64,000 nt of DNA from Vibrio splendidus (GTDB lineage Bacteria; Pseudomonadota; Gammaproteobacteria; Enterobacterales; Vibrionaceae). The first letter of the stretch is position 1. Each line of letters opens with the position of its first letter. A program made the translations under genes and the position numbers. Shown here in pieces: positions 1 to 7,900 of the stretch. Under the pieces are notes generated by a model. That model saw only the letters and a program-made list of their open reading frames with translations. It searched no databases and had not been told where the DNA came from. Where the stretch lies: positions 496,001-560,000 of the forward strand of contig NZ_AP025508.1 of NCBI RefSeq assembly GCF_024347615.1. Reading direction: 5' to 3'.

Positions 1-957
1 TTCCAGAAATTAATGGGCAAAAAGCCAGAACTGCCAGAGCCACCAAAAGGCCTCTATTTTTGGGGTGGCGTCGGGCGCGGTAAAACGTACTTAATGGATA
101 CGTTCTACGATGCCTTACCGACCACAAAAAAAATGCGTGTTCACTTTCACCGCTTTATGTATCGAGTCCATGATGAGCTAAGGGTGCTAGGTAATGTTAG
201 CGACCCGTTGCCTTTAGTCGCAGATAAGTTGAAAGAAGAAGCGGATATTATCTGTTTTGATGAATTCTTTGTTTCAGACATCACGGATGCCATGATCTTA
301 GGAACTTTGTTCCAAGAGTTATTCGCTCGAAACGTTATCTTAGTTGCAACCTCTAATATTCCACCTGCGGATTTGTATCGTAACGGGTTGCAGCGAGCTC
401 GCTTCTTACCCGCTATTAAGCTTATTCAAGGCAATTGCCATATTCTTAATGTCGATAGTGGAATCGATTATCGTCTTCGTACTTTAGAGCAGGCTGAGAT
501 CTATCATCACCCGCTGGATAGCCAAGCGAACATTAACCTCGAAACATATTACGCGCAGCTCGTTGGTGAAGATAAAGAGAAACTCAAACAGATTGAGGTC
601 AATCACCGTCAACTGGATGTAGTCGAAGCAAGCGATGGTGTGCTACATGGTACGTTTGCTCAGCTTTGTCAGTCGGCTCGCAGCCAGAATGACTATATTG
701 AGCTGTCTAGGGTTTATCACACGGTTCTGCTGGCTGATGTGTTGCAAATGGGTGCGACTTCAGATGACGCAGCAAGACGCTTCATTGCGTTAGTTGATGA
801 GTTCTATGAGCGTAACGTGAAATTGATTATTTCAGCGGAAGTGGAGCTAGAAAAGCTATATACCCATGGTCAGTTAGAATTTGAGTTTAAACGTTGTCAG
901 TCGCGTTTAATCGAAATGCAGAGCCATGAATATTTGGCAAAAGAACACTTAAGTTAG
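1..957 (+). CDS. zapE: ZapE, cell division AFG1-family ATPase (5' truncated)
   Basis: The reading frame is open from the first base, so the gene starts outside the window; about 55 N-terminal residues are missing compared with the roughly 375-residue E. coli protein. The visible part has a Walker A motif GGVGRGKT followed by TYLMD, a Walker B-like stretch IICFDEFF, and the sensor-type motif VATSN, all typical of AFG1/ZapE P-loop ATPases. In E. coli ZapE associates with the Z ring and affects its stability under stress. The next genes are rplM and rpsI, the same neighbourhood as in E. coli. The first ATG in the window (position 13) is internal, not the start. Confidence 0.93.
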   Translation, partial: FQKLMGKKPELPEPPKGLYFWGGVGRGKTYLMDTFYDALPTTKKMRVHFHRFMYRVHDELRVLGNVSDPLPLVADKLKEEADIICFDEFFVSDITDAMILGTLFQELFARNVILVATSNIPPADLYRNGLQRARFLPAIKLIQGNCHILNVDSGIDYRLRTLEQAEIYHHPLDSQANINLETYYAQLVGEDKEKLKQIEVNHRQLDVVEASDGVLHGTFAQLCQSARSQNDYIELSRVYHTVLLADVLQMGATSDDAARRFIALVDEFYERNVKLIISAEVELEKLYTHGQLEFEFKRCQSRLIEMQSHEYLAKEHLS

Positions 958-1039
958 CTTTGATTATCTCGAATAAGAAAGAGAATTAAAAAAATCGTGA
1001 TTTTGTTCAAAAAGAGGTGATTTTTTCTTCGCTCTTCTC

Positions 1040-1203
1040 TATAATCCTGCGACCTACCGTTACTGCGGGCCTCTAGCGATGAGTAAAATCACGTTATGCC
1101 AAGAGTTTTCCAACACTCGAAGGGGTGATGATGGTAACTCTTAGACAGTGGGAATACGCGAGTATTCCTTAAGTGTAAATTTTTTAAATAGGTAATTATT
1201 AGC
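1040..1203 (+). promoter_or_regulatory. rplM-rpsI promoter -10 and structured mRNA leader
   Basis: A perfect -10 box TATAAT sits at 1040-1045; no convincing -35 is seen 16-18 bases upstream. Transcription from it would give a leader of about 150 bases before rplM. Near its end is a hairpin (1151-1168) with a 7-bp perfect stem GGAATAC/GTATTCC closed by a GCGA (GNRA-type) tetraloop, followed by an AU-rich stretch and a weak Shine-Dalgarno. In E. coli, L13 represses translation of its own operon through the rplM leader. The long structured leader here suggests the same kind of control, which is inference. Confidence 0.6.
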
Positions 1204-1632
1204 ATGAAAACTTTCGTTGCTAAACCAGAAACTGTAAAACGCGACTGGTATGTTGTAGACGCTGAAGGCAAAACTCTTGGCCGTCTAGCAAGTGAAATCG
1301 CTTCTCGCCTACGCGGCAAGCACAAAGCAGAATACACTCCTCACGTAGACACTGGTGATTACATCATCGTTGTTAACGCTGAGAAAGTAGCTGTGACTGG
1401 TAACAAAGCTAAGGGTAAGGTTTACTACCGTCACTCTGAGTTCCCAGGTGGTCTTAAGACTATCACTTTTGAAAAGCTAATTGCTAAGAAACCAGAAATG
1501 GTTCTTGAACTAGCAGTTAAAGGTATGCTTCCACGTGGTCCTCTAGGCCGCGCGATGTACCGTAAGCTTAAAGTATACGCTGGTACTGAGCACAACCATG
1601 TTGCTCAACAACCACAAGTACTAGACATCTAA
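1204..1632 (+). CDS. rplM: 50S ribosomal protein L13
   Basis: A 142-residue protein, the same length as E. coli L13, beginning [20 protein letters not shown] and ending AQQPQVLDI, with the family signature region [16 protein letters not shown] (here [18 protein letters not shown]). L13 is an early-assembling protein of the large ribosomal subunit. It is the first gene of a two-gene operon with rpsI, whose start lies 15 bases downstream. Its codon use is strongly biased, as expected for a highly expressed gene. The start is preceded only by a weak AGGT element, consistent with translation being controlled by the leader. Confidence 0.98.
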   Translation: MKTFVAKPETVKRDWYVVDAEGKTLGRLASEIASRLRGKHKAEYTPHVDTGDYIIVVNAEKVAVTGNKAKGKVYYRHSEFPGGLKTITFEKLIAKKPEMVLELAVKGMLPRGPLGRAMYRKLKVYAGTEHNHVAQQPQVLDI

Positions 1633-1647
1633 TTGGGGATTAAGACA

Positions 1648-2040
1648 ATGGCAGAGAATCAATACTACGGCACTGGTCGTCGCAAAAGCTCAGCAGCTCG
1701 TGTTTTCATCAAACCAGGCTCTGGTGAGATCGTAATCAACAAGCGTAGCCTTGATGTTTACTTCGGTCGTCCAACTTCTCGTATGGTTGTTAAACAACCT
1801 CTTGAGCTAGTTGAACTAACTGAGAAACTTGACCTTTACATCACTGTTTCTGGTGGTGGTATTTCAGGTCAAGCTGGCGCAATCCGCCACGGTATCACTC
1901 GTGCTCTTATGGAATACGATGAAACTCTACGTCCTGCTCTACGTGCAGCTGGCTATGTTACGCGTGACGCTCGTTGCGTTGAACGTAAGAAAGTTGGTCT
2001 ACGTAAAGCACGTCGTAAACCTCAATTCTCTAAGCGTTAA
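1648..2040 (+). CDS. rpsI: 30S ribosomal protein S9
   Basis: A 130-residue protein starting [20 protein letters not shown] and ending with the basic tail [12 protein letters not shown] that reaches the ribosomal P site. The start chosen is the ATG at 1648, preceded by GGGG at about 1635. An alternative upstream TTG at 1633 would add MGIKT, which the family does not have. S9 belongs to the head of the small subunit. It follows rplM in one operon and is closed by a terminator at 2095. Confidence 0.98.
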   Translation: MAENQYYGTGRRKSSAARVFIKPGSGEIVINKRSLDVYFGRPTSRMVVKQPLELVELTEKLDLYITVSGGGISGQAGAIRHGITRALMEYDETLRPALRAAGYVTRDARCVERKKVGLRKARRKPQFSKR

Positions 2041-2094
2041 TTTTTCCTTACCGAAAAATACACGCGACCAGTTTTATTACTGGAATTGTGGTTC

Positions 2095-2122
2095 AAAGCT
2101 CGGCTATATGCCGGGCTTTTTG
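2095..2122 (+). terminator. Rho-independent terminator of rplM-rpsI
   Basis: Stem AAAGCTCGGC / GCCGGGCTTT (one G-U pair) with loop TATAT, running into a short T tract. It lies 55 bases after the rpsI stop. Confidence 0.85.
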
Positions 2123-2189
2123 TCTTTCTGGCCCCCGCTAAACGCTTCCCCCTCCTCGTTTTATTCCTAAATTCTTATATTTTGAAAGC

Positions 2190-2274
2190 TTTTGTAACCC
2201 AATGTGCGCTTTGCCTCATGATTGTTACAAAAAGGTAGCTTTATCTTGTCAAAAAGTAGGGTTTTATTTATCAT
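2190..2274 (+). promoter_or_regulatory. petABC promoter with upstream inverted repeat
   Basis: A sigma70-type promoter is visible: TTGTCA at 2246-2251, a 17-base spacer, and TATCAT at 2269-2274, about 100 bases before petA. Just upstream is a perfect 9-bp inverted repeat, TTTTGTAAC (2190-2198) and GTTACAAAA (2224-2232), whose half-sites are 34 bases centre to centre. That is a plausible operator. The regulator is not identified; respiratory regulators such as ArcA use GTTA-containing repeats, so ArcA is one candidate, by inference only. Confidence 0.6.
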
Positions 2275-2371
2275 TTGCCGTCAATAAATAGAACTAAATA
2301 CATATTTTGTTAGCCATGCTCTTTAATCGGAATTATTTCAATCCATAAGGAGCAAATGGGAGAATGTTTGG

Positions 2372-2962
2372 ATGAGCAACGCGCCTTTAAATAACGGTCG
2401 CAGGCGTTTCTTAACCGCAACAACAGCCGTTGTTGGTGGTTTGGGAGCAGCTGCTGTAGCCGTGCCTTTTATTAAATCATGGAACCCGAGTGCCAAAGCG
2501 AAAGCTGCGGGCGCGCCGGTGGAAGTGGAAGTCAGTAAGTTAGAACCGGGACAAATGGTTCGTGTCGAGTGGCAAGGTAAACCTGTATGGGTTGTACGCC
2601 GTGCTGAGTCGGTACTAGAGAACCTAAAAGCGATCGGTGGTCAACTTCGTGACCCTCAATCTGAAACTGAACAACAACCAGACTACGCACAGAACGAGTT
2701 TCGTTCTATTAAGCCGGAGTTCTTCATTGCTGTTGGTTTCTGTACGCACTTAGGTTGTTCTCCAACTTACCTGCCAGATTCTTTTGCAGAACAAGTTCAG
2801 GGCGTTAAGTCTGGTTTCTTCTGTCCTTGTCATGGTTCAAAGTTTGATATGGCAGGTCGAGTATTCCAAGGCGTACCAGCCCCATTGAACCTTGTAGTGC
2901 CAAAGCATATGTATTTGAGTGACACTAAGATCATGATCGGTGTGGACGAGGGAGACGCATAA
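2372..2962 (+). CDS. petA: Ubiquinol-cytochrome c reductase, Rieske iron-sulfur subunit
   Basis: A 196-residue Rieske protein of the cytochrome bc1 complex. It takes electrons from ubiquinol at the Qo site and passes them to cytochrome c1 in the periplasm. The N-terminus carries a twin-arginine-type signal (GRRRFLTATTAV, residues 9-20) with a hydrophobic anchor to about residue 34. The two [2Fe-2S] ligand boxes are intact: CTHLGC at 124-129 and CPCHGS at 151-156. The start at 2372 is preceded by GGGAG nine bases upstream; nearby ATGs at 2356 and 2364 are out of frame. First gene of petABC; its stop overlaps the petB start by one base. Confidence 0.97.
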   Translation: MSNAPLNNGRRRFLTATTAVVGGLGAAAVAVPFIKSWNPSAKAKAAGAPVEVEVSKLEPGQMVRVEWQGKPVWVVRRAESVLENLKAIGGQLRDPQSETEQQPDYAQNEFRSIKPEFFIAVGFCTHLGCSPTYLPDSFAEQVQGVKSGFFCPCHGSKFDMAGRVFQGVPAPLNLVVPKHMYLSDTKIMIGVDEGDA

Positions 2963-4227
2963 TGCAAGGATTGCTTGATTGGGTAGAAAAACGTCTACCC
3001 GCAATGAATGCTTATAAAAAGCATTTATCTGAATACCCAATGCCTAAGAACTTTAACTTTTGGTACCTTTTCGGTTCTTTGGCAATGTTGGTACTGGTTA
3101 ACCAAATCCTTACAGGTATTTGGCTAACAATGAACTACGTTCCGTCTGGTGATGGCGCGTTTGCATCTGTTGAATACATCATGCGTGATGTGGAATACGG
3201 CTGGTTACTGCGTTACATGCACTCGACAGGTGCTTCGGCATTCTTCGTGGTTATCTACCTGCATATGTTCCGTGGTCTAATCTACGGTTCTTACCAAAAG
3301 CCTCGTGAGCTACTTTGGCTCTTCGGTATGCTGATCTTCTTAGTGCTTATGGCTGAGGCTTTCATGGGTTACTTACTACCATGGGGGCAAATGTCTTACT
3401 GGGGTGCTCAGGTAATCATTTCTCTGTTTGGTGCGATTCCTGTTATTGGTGATGACCTAACGCTTTGGATCCGTGGTGATTACATCATCTCTGGTGCAAC
3501 GCTGAACCGTTTCTTCGCTCTGCACGTTATCGCTCTACCAATCGTACTTCTGCTGCTTATCGTACTTCACGTACTAGCACTGCACGAAGTGGGTTCGAAC
3601 AACCCAGACGGTATCGAGACTAAGCTTCCTAAAGGCACAATGGGCGACGACTACAAAACTCAGTTCCCATTCCATAAGGATTACACTAAGAAATACGACA
3701 TCATTGACTCTGTTCCTTTCCACCCATACGGGACGGTGAAAGATATGGTCGGTGTTGCTGGTTTCCTATTCTTGTTCTGTTACGTGCTGTTCTTTAACCC
3801 AGAGATGGGTGGATACTTCCTTGAGCCGCCTAACTTCGAAGCTGCTAACCCACTGAAAACACCTGAGCATATTGCTCCAGTTTGGTACTTCACGCCGTTC
3901 TACGCTGTACTTCGTGCTGTTCCTGATAAGCTGATAGGTGTAGTTGCAATGGGTGCATCTATTGTTGTGCTATTCCTACTGCCATGGTTCGACCGTTGTA
4001 AAGTGCGTTCTTACCGTTACCGTAGCAAACTGCATTTGATTAACATCATCCAATTCACAATAAGCTTTATTGCGCTTGGTGTACTTGGTGCGCTTCCAGC
4101 AACGCCAACGTATACGCTACTGGCTCAGATCTTTAGCTTAGGTTATTTCATGTTCTTCGTTCTACTGTGGTTCTACAGTAAAAATGAAGCGACGAAACCA
4201 TTACCAGAAAGGGTGACATTCAAATGA
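2962..4227 (+). CDS. petB: Ubiquinol-cytochrome c reductase, cytochrome b subunit
   Basis: A 421-residue polytopic membrane protein that carries the two b hemes and both quinone sites of cytochrome bc1. Visible family features are the heme-ligand helices (RYMHSTGASAFFVVIYLHMFRG and RFFALHVIALP...LHVLALHEVGSNNP) and the Qo loop region GYLLPWGQMSYWGA. The Qo motif usually written PEWY reads PVWY here (APVWYFTPFYAVLRAVP), a variant known from other proteobacteria. The start overlaps the petA stop (TAATG), and the end overlaps petC by four bases, so the three genes are translationally coupled. Confidence 0.97.
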   Translation: MQGLLDWVEKRLPAMNAYKKHLSEYPMPKNFNFWYLFGSLAMLVLVNQILTGIWLTMNYVPSGDGAFASVEYIMRDVEYGWLLRYMHSTGASAFFVVIYLHMFRGLIYGSYQKPRELLWLFGMLIFLVLMAEAFMGYLLPWGQMSYWGAQVIISLFGAIPVIGDDLTLWIRGDYIISGATLNRFFALHVIALPIVLLLLIVLHVLALHEVGSNNPDGIETKLPKGTMGDDYKTQFPFHKDYTKKYDIIDSVPFHPYGTVKDMVGVAGFLFLFCYVLFFNPEMGGYFLEPPNFEAANPLKTPEHIAPVWYFTPFYAVLRAVPDKLIGVVAMGASIVVLFLLPWFDRCKVRSYRYRSKLHLINIIQFTISFIALGVLGALPATPTYTLLAQIFSLGYFMFFVLLWFYSKNEATKPLPERVTFK

Positions 4228-4961
4228 AAAAGTGGATTGTAATTTTATTTGCTATGTTGCCGTCACTGGCGATGGCAGCGGGTGCAGGCGTACCATTAGA
4301 TAAAGCAAACAATGATTTAACAGATAAAGCCTCATTGCAAAATGGCGCTAAGATGTTCATGAACTACTGTTTTGCTTGTCACTCAACGCAGTACCAGCGT
4401 TATGAACGTGTTGCGAATGATTTAGAGATCCCTGTAGATCTAATGAAGGAAAACCTGATTTTCGACCCTGAAGCGAAAATCGGTAGCTTGATGGTTAATG
4501 CTATGCCCTCTGATCAAGCGGCAAGTTGGTTTGGTGCTCCACCACCAGATCTAACTTTGGTTGCTCGTGTTCGTGGCGCAGATTGGCTATACACGTACCT
4601 TCGTACCTTCTATGAAGACCCATCTCGTCCGTTTGGCGTGAACAACATTGTTTTCCCAAGTGTTGGTATGCCGCACGTTCTTGAAGAGCTGCAAGGTATT
4701 CCAACACCAATCTACGATACTCATATGGTAGATGGCGAGGAAGTGACAACTGTTGTTGGTACTGAAACTGACGGTTCTGGCGAATTAAGTGCTGGTGAAT
4801 ACGATGAAGCAGTTCGTGACCTTGTTAACTTTTTGGTTTACTCGGGCGACCCAGTTCAACTTGAGCGTCATGCAATGGGTTGGTGGGTAATGGCCTTCTT
4901 AGTAATCTTCACTATCATCGTGATTTTGCTGAAGAAAGAGTATTGGCGTGATGTGCACTAA
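4224..4961 (+). CDS. petC: Ubiquinol-cytochrome c reductase, cytochrome c1 subunit
   Basis: A 245-residue cytochrome c1. A Sec signal peptide (MKKWIVILFAMLPSLAMAAG) is followed by the covalent heme site CFACH (Cys49, Cys52, His53) and a C-terminal membrane anchor (about residues 219-236) ending in the basic tail KKEYWRDVH. It accepts electrons from the Rieske protein and passes them to soluble cytochrome c. The start codon overlaps petB by four bases (ATGA). The gene ends the petABC operon, with a terminator at 5005. Confidence 0.96.
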   Translation: MKKWIVILFAMLPSLAMAAGAGVPLDKANNDLTDKASLQNGAKMFMNYCFACHSTQYQRYERVANDLEIPVDLMKENLIFDPEAKIGSLMVNAMPSDQAASWFGAPPPDLTLVARVRGADWLYTYLRTFYEDPSRPFGVNNIVFPSVGMPHVLEELQGIPTPIYDTHMVDGEEVTTVVGTETDGSGELSAGEYDEAVRDLVNFLVYSGDPVQLERHAMGWWVMAFLVIFTIIVILLKKEYWRDVH

Positions 4962-4964
4962 TTG

Positions 4965-4973
4965 TGCTATAAT
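4965..4973 (+). promoter_or_regulatory. Extended -10 promoter, probably of sspAB
   Basis: TGCTATAAT, a perfect extended -10 element, begins four bases after the petC stop. A weak -35 candidate TTGGCG lies 19 bases upstream inside petC. A transcript from it would start near 4980 and run through the hairpin at 5005-5035 before reaching sspA. Confidence 0.5.
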
Positions 4974-5004
4974 ACCGTGCTAATTCCCAAATTATGTTAA
5001 TGTT

Positions 5005-5035
5005 CAATGGAGGCTTTAGGCCTCCATTGTTTTTA
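5005..5035 (+). terminator. Terminator hairpin after petC, in the sspA leader
   Basis: Perfect 10-bp stem CAATGGAGGC / GCCTCCATTG with loop TTTAG, followed by TTTTTATTT. It lies between petC and sspA. Because a good promoter element lies upstream of it (4965), it could also act as an attenuator in the sspA leader. Confidence 0.85.
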
Positions 5036-5058
5036 TTTAAAGTGTACTGGAGGGCTCC

Positions 5059-5694
5059 ATGGCTGTAGCTGCCAATAAACGTTCTGTAATGACTCTTTTC
5101 TCAAGTGCTTCTGATATGTATAGCCATCAGGTGCGCATTGTTCTTGCTGAAAAAGGCGTAAGTGTTGAAGTTGAGTTGGTTGATGAAAAAAATCTACCAG
5201 CAGAGCTTGTTGAACTGAACCCGTACAAATCAGTACCTACTCTTATTGATCGTGAGCTTGCTTTGTATGACTCAAAGATCATTATGGAGTACTTAGATGA
5301 GCGTTTCCCTCATCCACCGTTGATGCCTGTATACCCGGTTGCTCGTGGTAATAGTCGTCTAATGATGTACCGCATTGAGCGTAACTGGTATTCAGTTGCA
5401 GAGAAGATCGTTAAAGGCAACGCTGAAGAATCTGAAGCAGCTCGCGTTAAACTGCGCAACGACCTACTAACTCTTGCTCCTATCTTCGCTGAGTATGAAT
5501 ACTTCATGAGCGAAGAGTTTAGCCTAATTGATTGTTACCTAGCTCCGCTACTATGGCGTTTACCTGAGCTTGGTATCGAATTAATTGGCCCTGGTTCTAA
5601 AGAGCTTAAGATTTACATGAACCGCGTATTCGAACGTGATTCATTCCTAGCTTCTCTAACTGAAGCTGAGCGTGAGATGCGACTCGTTCGCTAA
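5059..5694 (+). CDS. sspA: Stringent starvation protein A, RNA polymerase-associated
   Basis: A 211-residue protein with a glutathione S-transferase fold that binds RNA polymerase rather than acting as an enzyme. It begins MAVAANKRSVMTLFS, nearly the E. coli N-terminus, and contains the conserved blocks LNPYKSVPTL, MEYLDERFPHPPLMPVYPVARG and LAPLLWRLPELGIE. In E. coli it changes promoter use at stationary phase and starvation. A strong GGAGGG ribosome binding site sits five bases before the ATG. sspB follows after six bases, so the two form one operon, as in E. coli next to rplM-rpsI. Confidence 0.97.
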   Translation: MAVAANKRSVMTLFSSASDMYSHQVRIVLAEKGVSVEVELVDEKNLPAELVELNPYKSVPTLIDRELALYDSKIIMEYLDERFPHPPLMPVYPVARGNSRLMMYRIERNWYSVAEKIVKGNAEESEAARVKLRNDLLTLAPIFAEYEYFMSEEFSLIDCYLAPLLWRLPELGIELIGPGSKELKIYMNRVFERDSFLASLTEAEREMRLVR

Positions 5695-5700
5695 GCGTTT

Positions 5701-6195
5701 ATGGATATTTCAAATATGACTCCACGCCGACCATATATGCTTCGTGCATTTTATGAATGGCTGGTTGATAACGAATTAACTCCACACCTTGTTGTTGAAG
5801 CAACATTACCGGGTGTAAGAGTTCCAGAAGAGTTTGTTCAAGATGGTCAGATCATTCTGAACATCGCGCCTCGTGCGGTTGGACAACTTGAACTGGGTAA
5901 CGAAGCTGTGACGTTTAGTGCTCGCTTTAGTGGTCGCCCACACTCTGTGATCGTGCCGCTTTACGCAGTACAAGCGATTTATGCTCGTGAGAATGGTGCT
6001 GGTACCATGTTTGAACCTGAAGAGGCTTACATGGAATCTTTTGAAGAAGGGATTGAAGAAAGTCCTTTTGAAGAACAAGAGAAAGGCCCATCTTTGAGCG
6101 TAGCAACGGCAGACGTAGATGCTGAAGAGCCTGACTCAGATCCTGAGCCTCCTCGTCCAGCAAAAGGTCGCCCAAGCCTTCGTGTTATCAAATAA
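5701..6195 (+). CDS. sspB: ClpXP adaptor SspB
   Basis: A 164-residue protein that delivers ssrA-tagged, stalled-translation products to the ClpXP protease. The substrate-binding domain covers about the first 110 residues (TPRRPYMLRAFYEWLVDNELTPHLVV..., IARENGAGTMFEPE-like end, here YARENGAGTMFEPE). It is followed by an acidic, low-complexity linker and the C-terminal tail RPSLRVIK, which matches the ClpX-binding motif. Its start lies six bases after the sspA stop. A perfect bidirectional terminator follows. Confidence 0.96.
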   Translation: MDISNMTPRRPYMLRAFYEWLVDNELTPHLVVEATLPGVRVPEEFVQDGQIILNIAPRAVGQLELGNEAVTFSARFSGRPHSVIVPLYAVQAIYARENGAGTMFEPEEAYMESFEEGIEESPFEEQEKGPSLSVATADVDAEEPDSDPEPPRPAKGRPSLRVIK

Positions 6196-6220
6196 CGTTA
6201 GCTAAATAACGACTCAAATA

Positions 6221-6248
6221 AAAAAGCAGCGACTCGTCGCTGCTTTTT
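6221..6248. terminator. Bidirectional terminator between sspB and dolP
   Basis: Perfect 13-bp stem AAAAAGCAGCGAC / GTCGCTGCTTTTT with a minimal loop. A-rich on one side and T-rich on the other, it serves both the sspAB and the convergent lpoA-dolP operons. Confidence 0.9.
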
Positions 6249-6286
6249 CTTTTCTGCTAAATAGCATTTAATTGGCTGGCTTAAGG

Positions 6287-6892
6287 CTAGTTAACGGCCG
6301 TCTCTTCTTCGCCATATTCAAACGCTCGAATCACCTGCTTTACGCCTGAAACATTACGCGCAACTTCTGTCGCGATATCAGCATGCTCTCGAGATACTAA
6401 CCCAAGTAAAAACACCTCTGAATCTTCAGTGATGACTTTAACCTTGATGCCGTTGAGATCAGCGTTTGCTAGAAGAGCTGATTTCACCTTGGTAGTAATC
6501 CAGCTATCGTTACTAATAGCACTGATGGTCAATGGCTCTTTTACTCGCACCTGATTGTGGATGCTTTCTACGCCTGCCACTTCTTTGGCTTGGTTTTCAA
6601 ACGCGCGGCGCTCTGAGTCAGTGGTCGCTTGCCCCATCAATACAACTGAACCTCGGTAAGAGCTCGCTGTGATACGAACGTTGCCACGATATGGCTGCTT
6701 GTTGGTGATGGCCGCGACTTCAAATTCGATATTGTTATCGTTCCAGATTTGTTTGGTGGTTCGTGTGTCAGTGACTAAGTTCGCTGTGGTTGCAGCACCA
6801 GCAATGAAAATGCCAGCACAACCAGACAGGGACAGTGTAAGTAGCGAAACACTAATCAGCTTAAACAGCCTCGTAGAGGTTAATGATTTCAT
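6287..6892 (-). CDS. dolP: Outer-membrane lipoprotein DolP (YraP), two BON domains
   Basis: A 201-residue lipoprotein. The signal peptide ends in the lipobox LSGC, and two BON domains follow (about residues 45-120 and 125-195, with the repeated pattern GSVVLMGQATTDSER... and SEVFLLGLVSREHAD). DolP is known in E. coli to bind anionic lipids at the division site and to support outer-membrane integrity. It is the last gene of the lpoA-yraN-diaA-dolP group, 16 bases after diaA. The E. coli protein is 191 residues. Confidence 0.92.
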   Translation of the reverse strand: MKSLTSTRLFKLISVSLLTLSLSGCAGIFIAGAATTANLVTDTRTTKQIWNDNNIEFEVAAITNKQPYRGNVRITASSYRGSVVLMGQATTDSERRAFENQAKEVAGVESIHNQVRVKEPLTISAISNDSWITTKVKSALLANADLNGIKVKVITEDSEVFLLGLVSREHADIATEVARNVSGVKQVIRAFEYGEEETAVN

Positions 6893-6908
6893 TGTGATGC
6901 TCCGTATA

Positions 6909-7499
6909 TCACTCTTCGTGAGCAGGGAAGAGTACTTGATCGATTAGGTCACATAAGCAATGCAGTGTCACCATGTGTACTTCATGAATGCGTGCTGTAC
7001 GGTGTGAAGGGATACGAATTTCTACATCGTGTTCGCCCAGTAAGCCTGCCATTTCACCACCATCTTTACCCGTAAAGGCGATGATCGTCATGTCACGTGT
7101 TACCGCTGCTTCCATCGCTTTGATGATGTTTTTGCTGTTACCGCTAGTAGAGATAGCCAGTAAAATATCGCCAGTTTGACCAAACGCACGTACCTGCTTA
7201 GAGAAGATCTCTTCGTAGTGATAGTCGTTGGCTACTGCCGTTAGCGTGGTGTTGTCTGCTGTGAGAGCCATTGCTGGCAGGCTAGGGCGCTCGGTTTCAA
7301 AGCGATTAAGTAGGCACGATACAAATTGCTGAGCATTCGACGCCGAACCACCATTACCACAACAAAGAATTTTGTTTCCGTTAAGCAAGGTCGCAACCAT
7401 TGCTTGAGCGGCATGCGTGATTGCGTCTGGCAGTGCTTCTGCAGCCGCAATTTGGATCTGAATACTTTCTGTAAAACTTTCTTTAATGCTGTCTAGCAT
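6909..7499 (-). CDS. diaA: DnaA initiator-associating protein DiaA (SIS domain)
   Basis: A 196-residue sugar-isomerase-fold (SIS) protein, the same size as E. coli DiaA. Conserved blocks include [49 protein letters not shown] and [13 protein letters not shown]. DiaA forms a tetramer that binds DnaA and promotes ordered initiation at oriC. It resembles the heptose isomerase GmhA, but its N-terminal helix and its place between yraN and dolP point to DiaA. The gap to yraN is two bases, so it is in the same operon. Confidence 0.94.
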   Translation of the reverse strand: MLDSIKESFTESIQIQIAAAEALPDAITHAAQAMVATLLNGNKILCCGNGGSASNAQQFVSCLLNRFETERPSLPAMALTADNTTLTAVANDYHYEEIFSKQVRAFGQTGDILLAISTSGNSKNIIKAMEAAVTRDMTIIAFTGKDGGEMAGLLGEHDVEIRIPSHRTARIHEVHMVTLHCLCDLIDQVLFPAHEE

Positions 7500-7501
7500 G
7501 T

Positions 7502-7900
7502 TTATCCTTGGGTAATCGCGTTTTGAATCCAGTCGATATTGTCATTCGGCCCTTCTATGGCAACGATATCAAACCTGAAATCTGTAGAGTGCACCGACAA
7601 GCCTTGCTGCATAAGCCAAACATTGGCTGTTTTGAGCAGCTTCTGTGACTTCTTTGCTGTCACCATTTCGGCGGCATGTCCGTAGCGGGTTTGCTTGCGG
7701 TATTTTACCTCAGCAAACACAACCGTATTGTTATGGCGCATTATAAGATCAATCTCGCCACATTTAGCTATGAAGTTTTCTTGAATTAACGATAATCCGT
7801 GGCCAACTAAATAATTTTTAGCCACGGTCTCGTATTTATCACCCACTTGTTTGTGGGTGATTGTTGGTTTGGACAGGAACTTTCGGCTAAAAAGCCCCAT
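7502..7900 (-). CDS. yraN: YraN/UPF0102 family nuclease-fold protein
   Basis: A 132-residue protein when started at the ATG at 7900, close to the 131 residues of E. coli YraN. It begins MGLFSRKF. An upstream in-frame start at 7933 would lie deeper inside lpoA and give an unusual extension. The core has the PD-(D/E)XK-type pattern [10 protein letters not shown]...VVFAEVKYR seen in restriction- and Holliday-junction-type nucleases; the true substrate is not known. The start overlaps the end of lpoA by 14 bases, indicating coupled translation. Confidence 0.9.
   Translation of the reverse strand: MGLFSRKFLSKPTITHKQVGDKYETVAKNYLVGHGLSLIQENFIAKCGEIDLIMRHNNTVVFAEVKYRKQTRYGHAAEMVTAKKSQKLLKTANVWLMQQGLSVHSTDFRFDIVAIEGPNDNIDWIQNAITQG

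Noticed and set aside
1829..2170. 113-codon plus-strand ORF overlapping rpsI
   Set aside because: Out of frame with S9, and its tail runs through the rplM-rpsI terminator.
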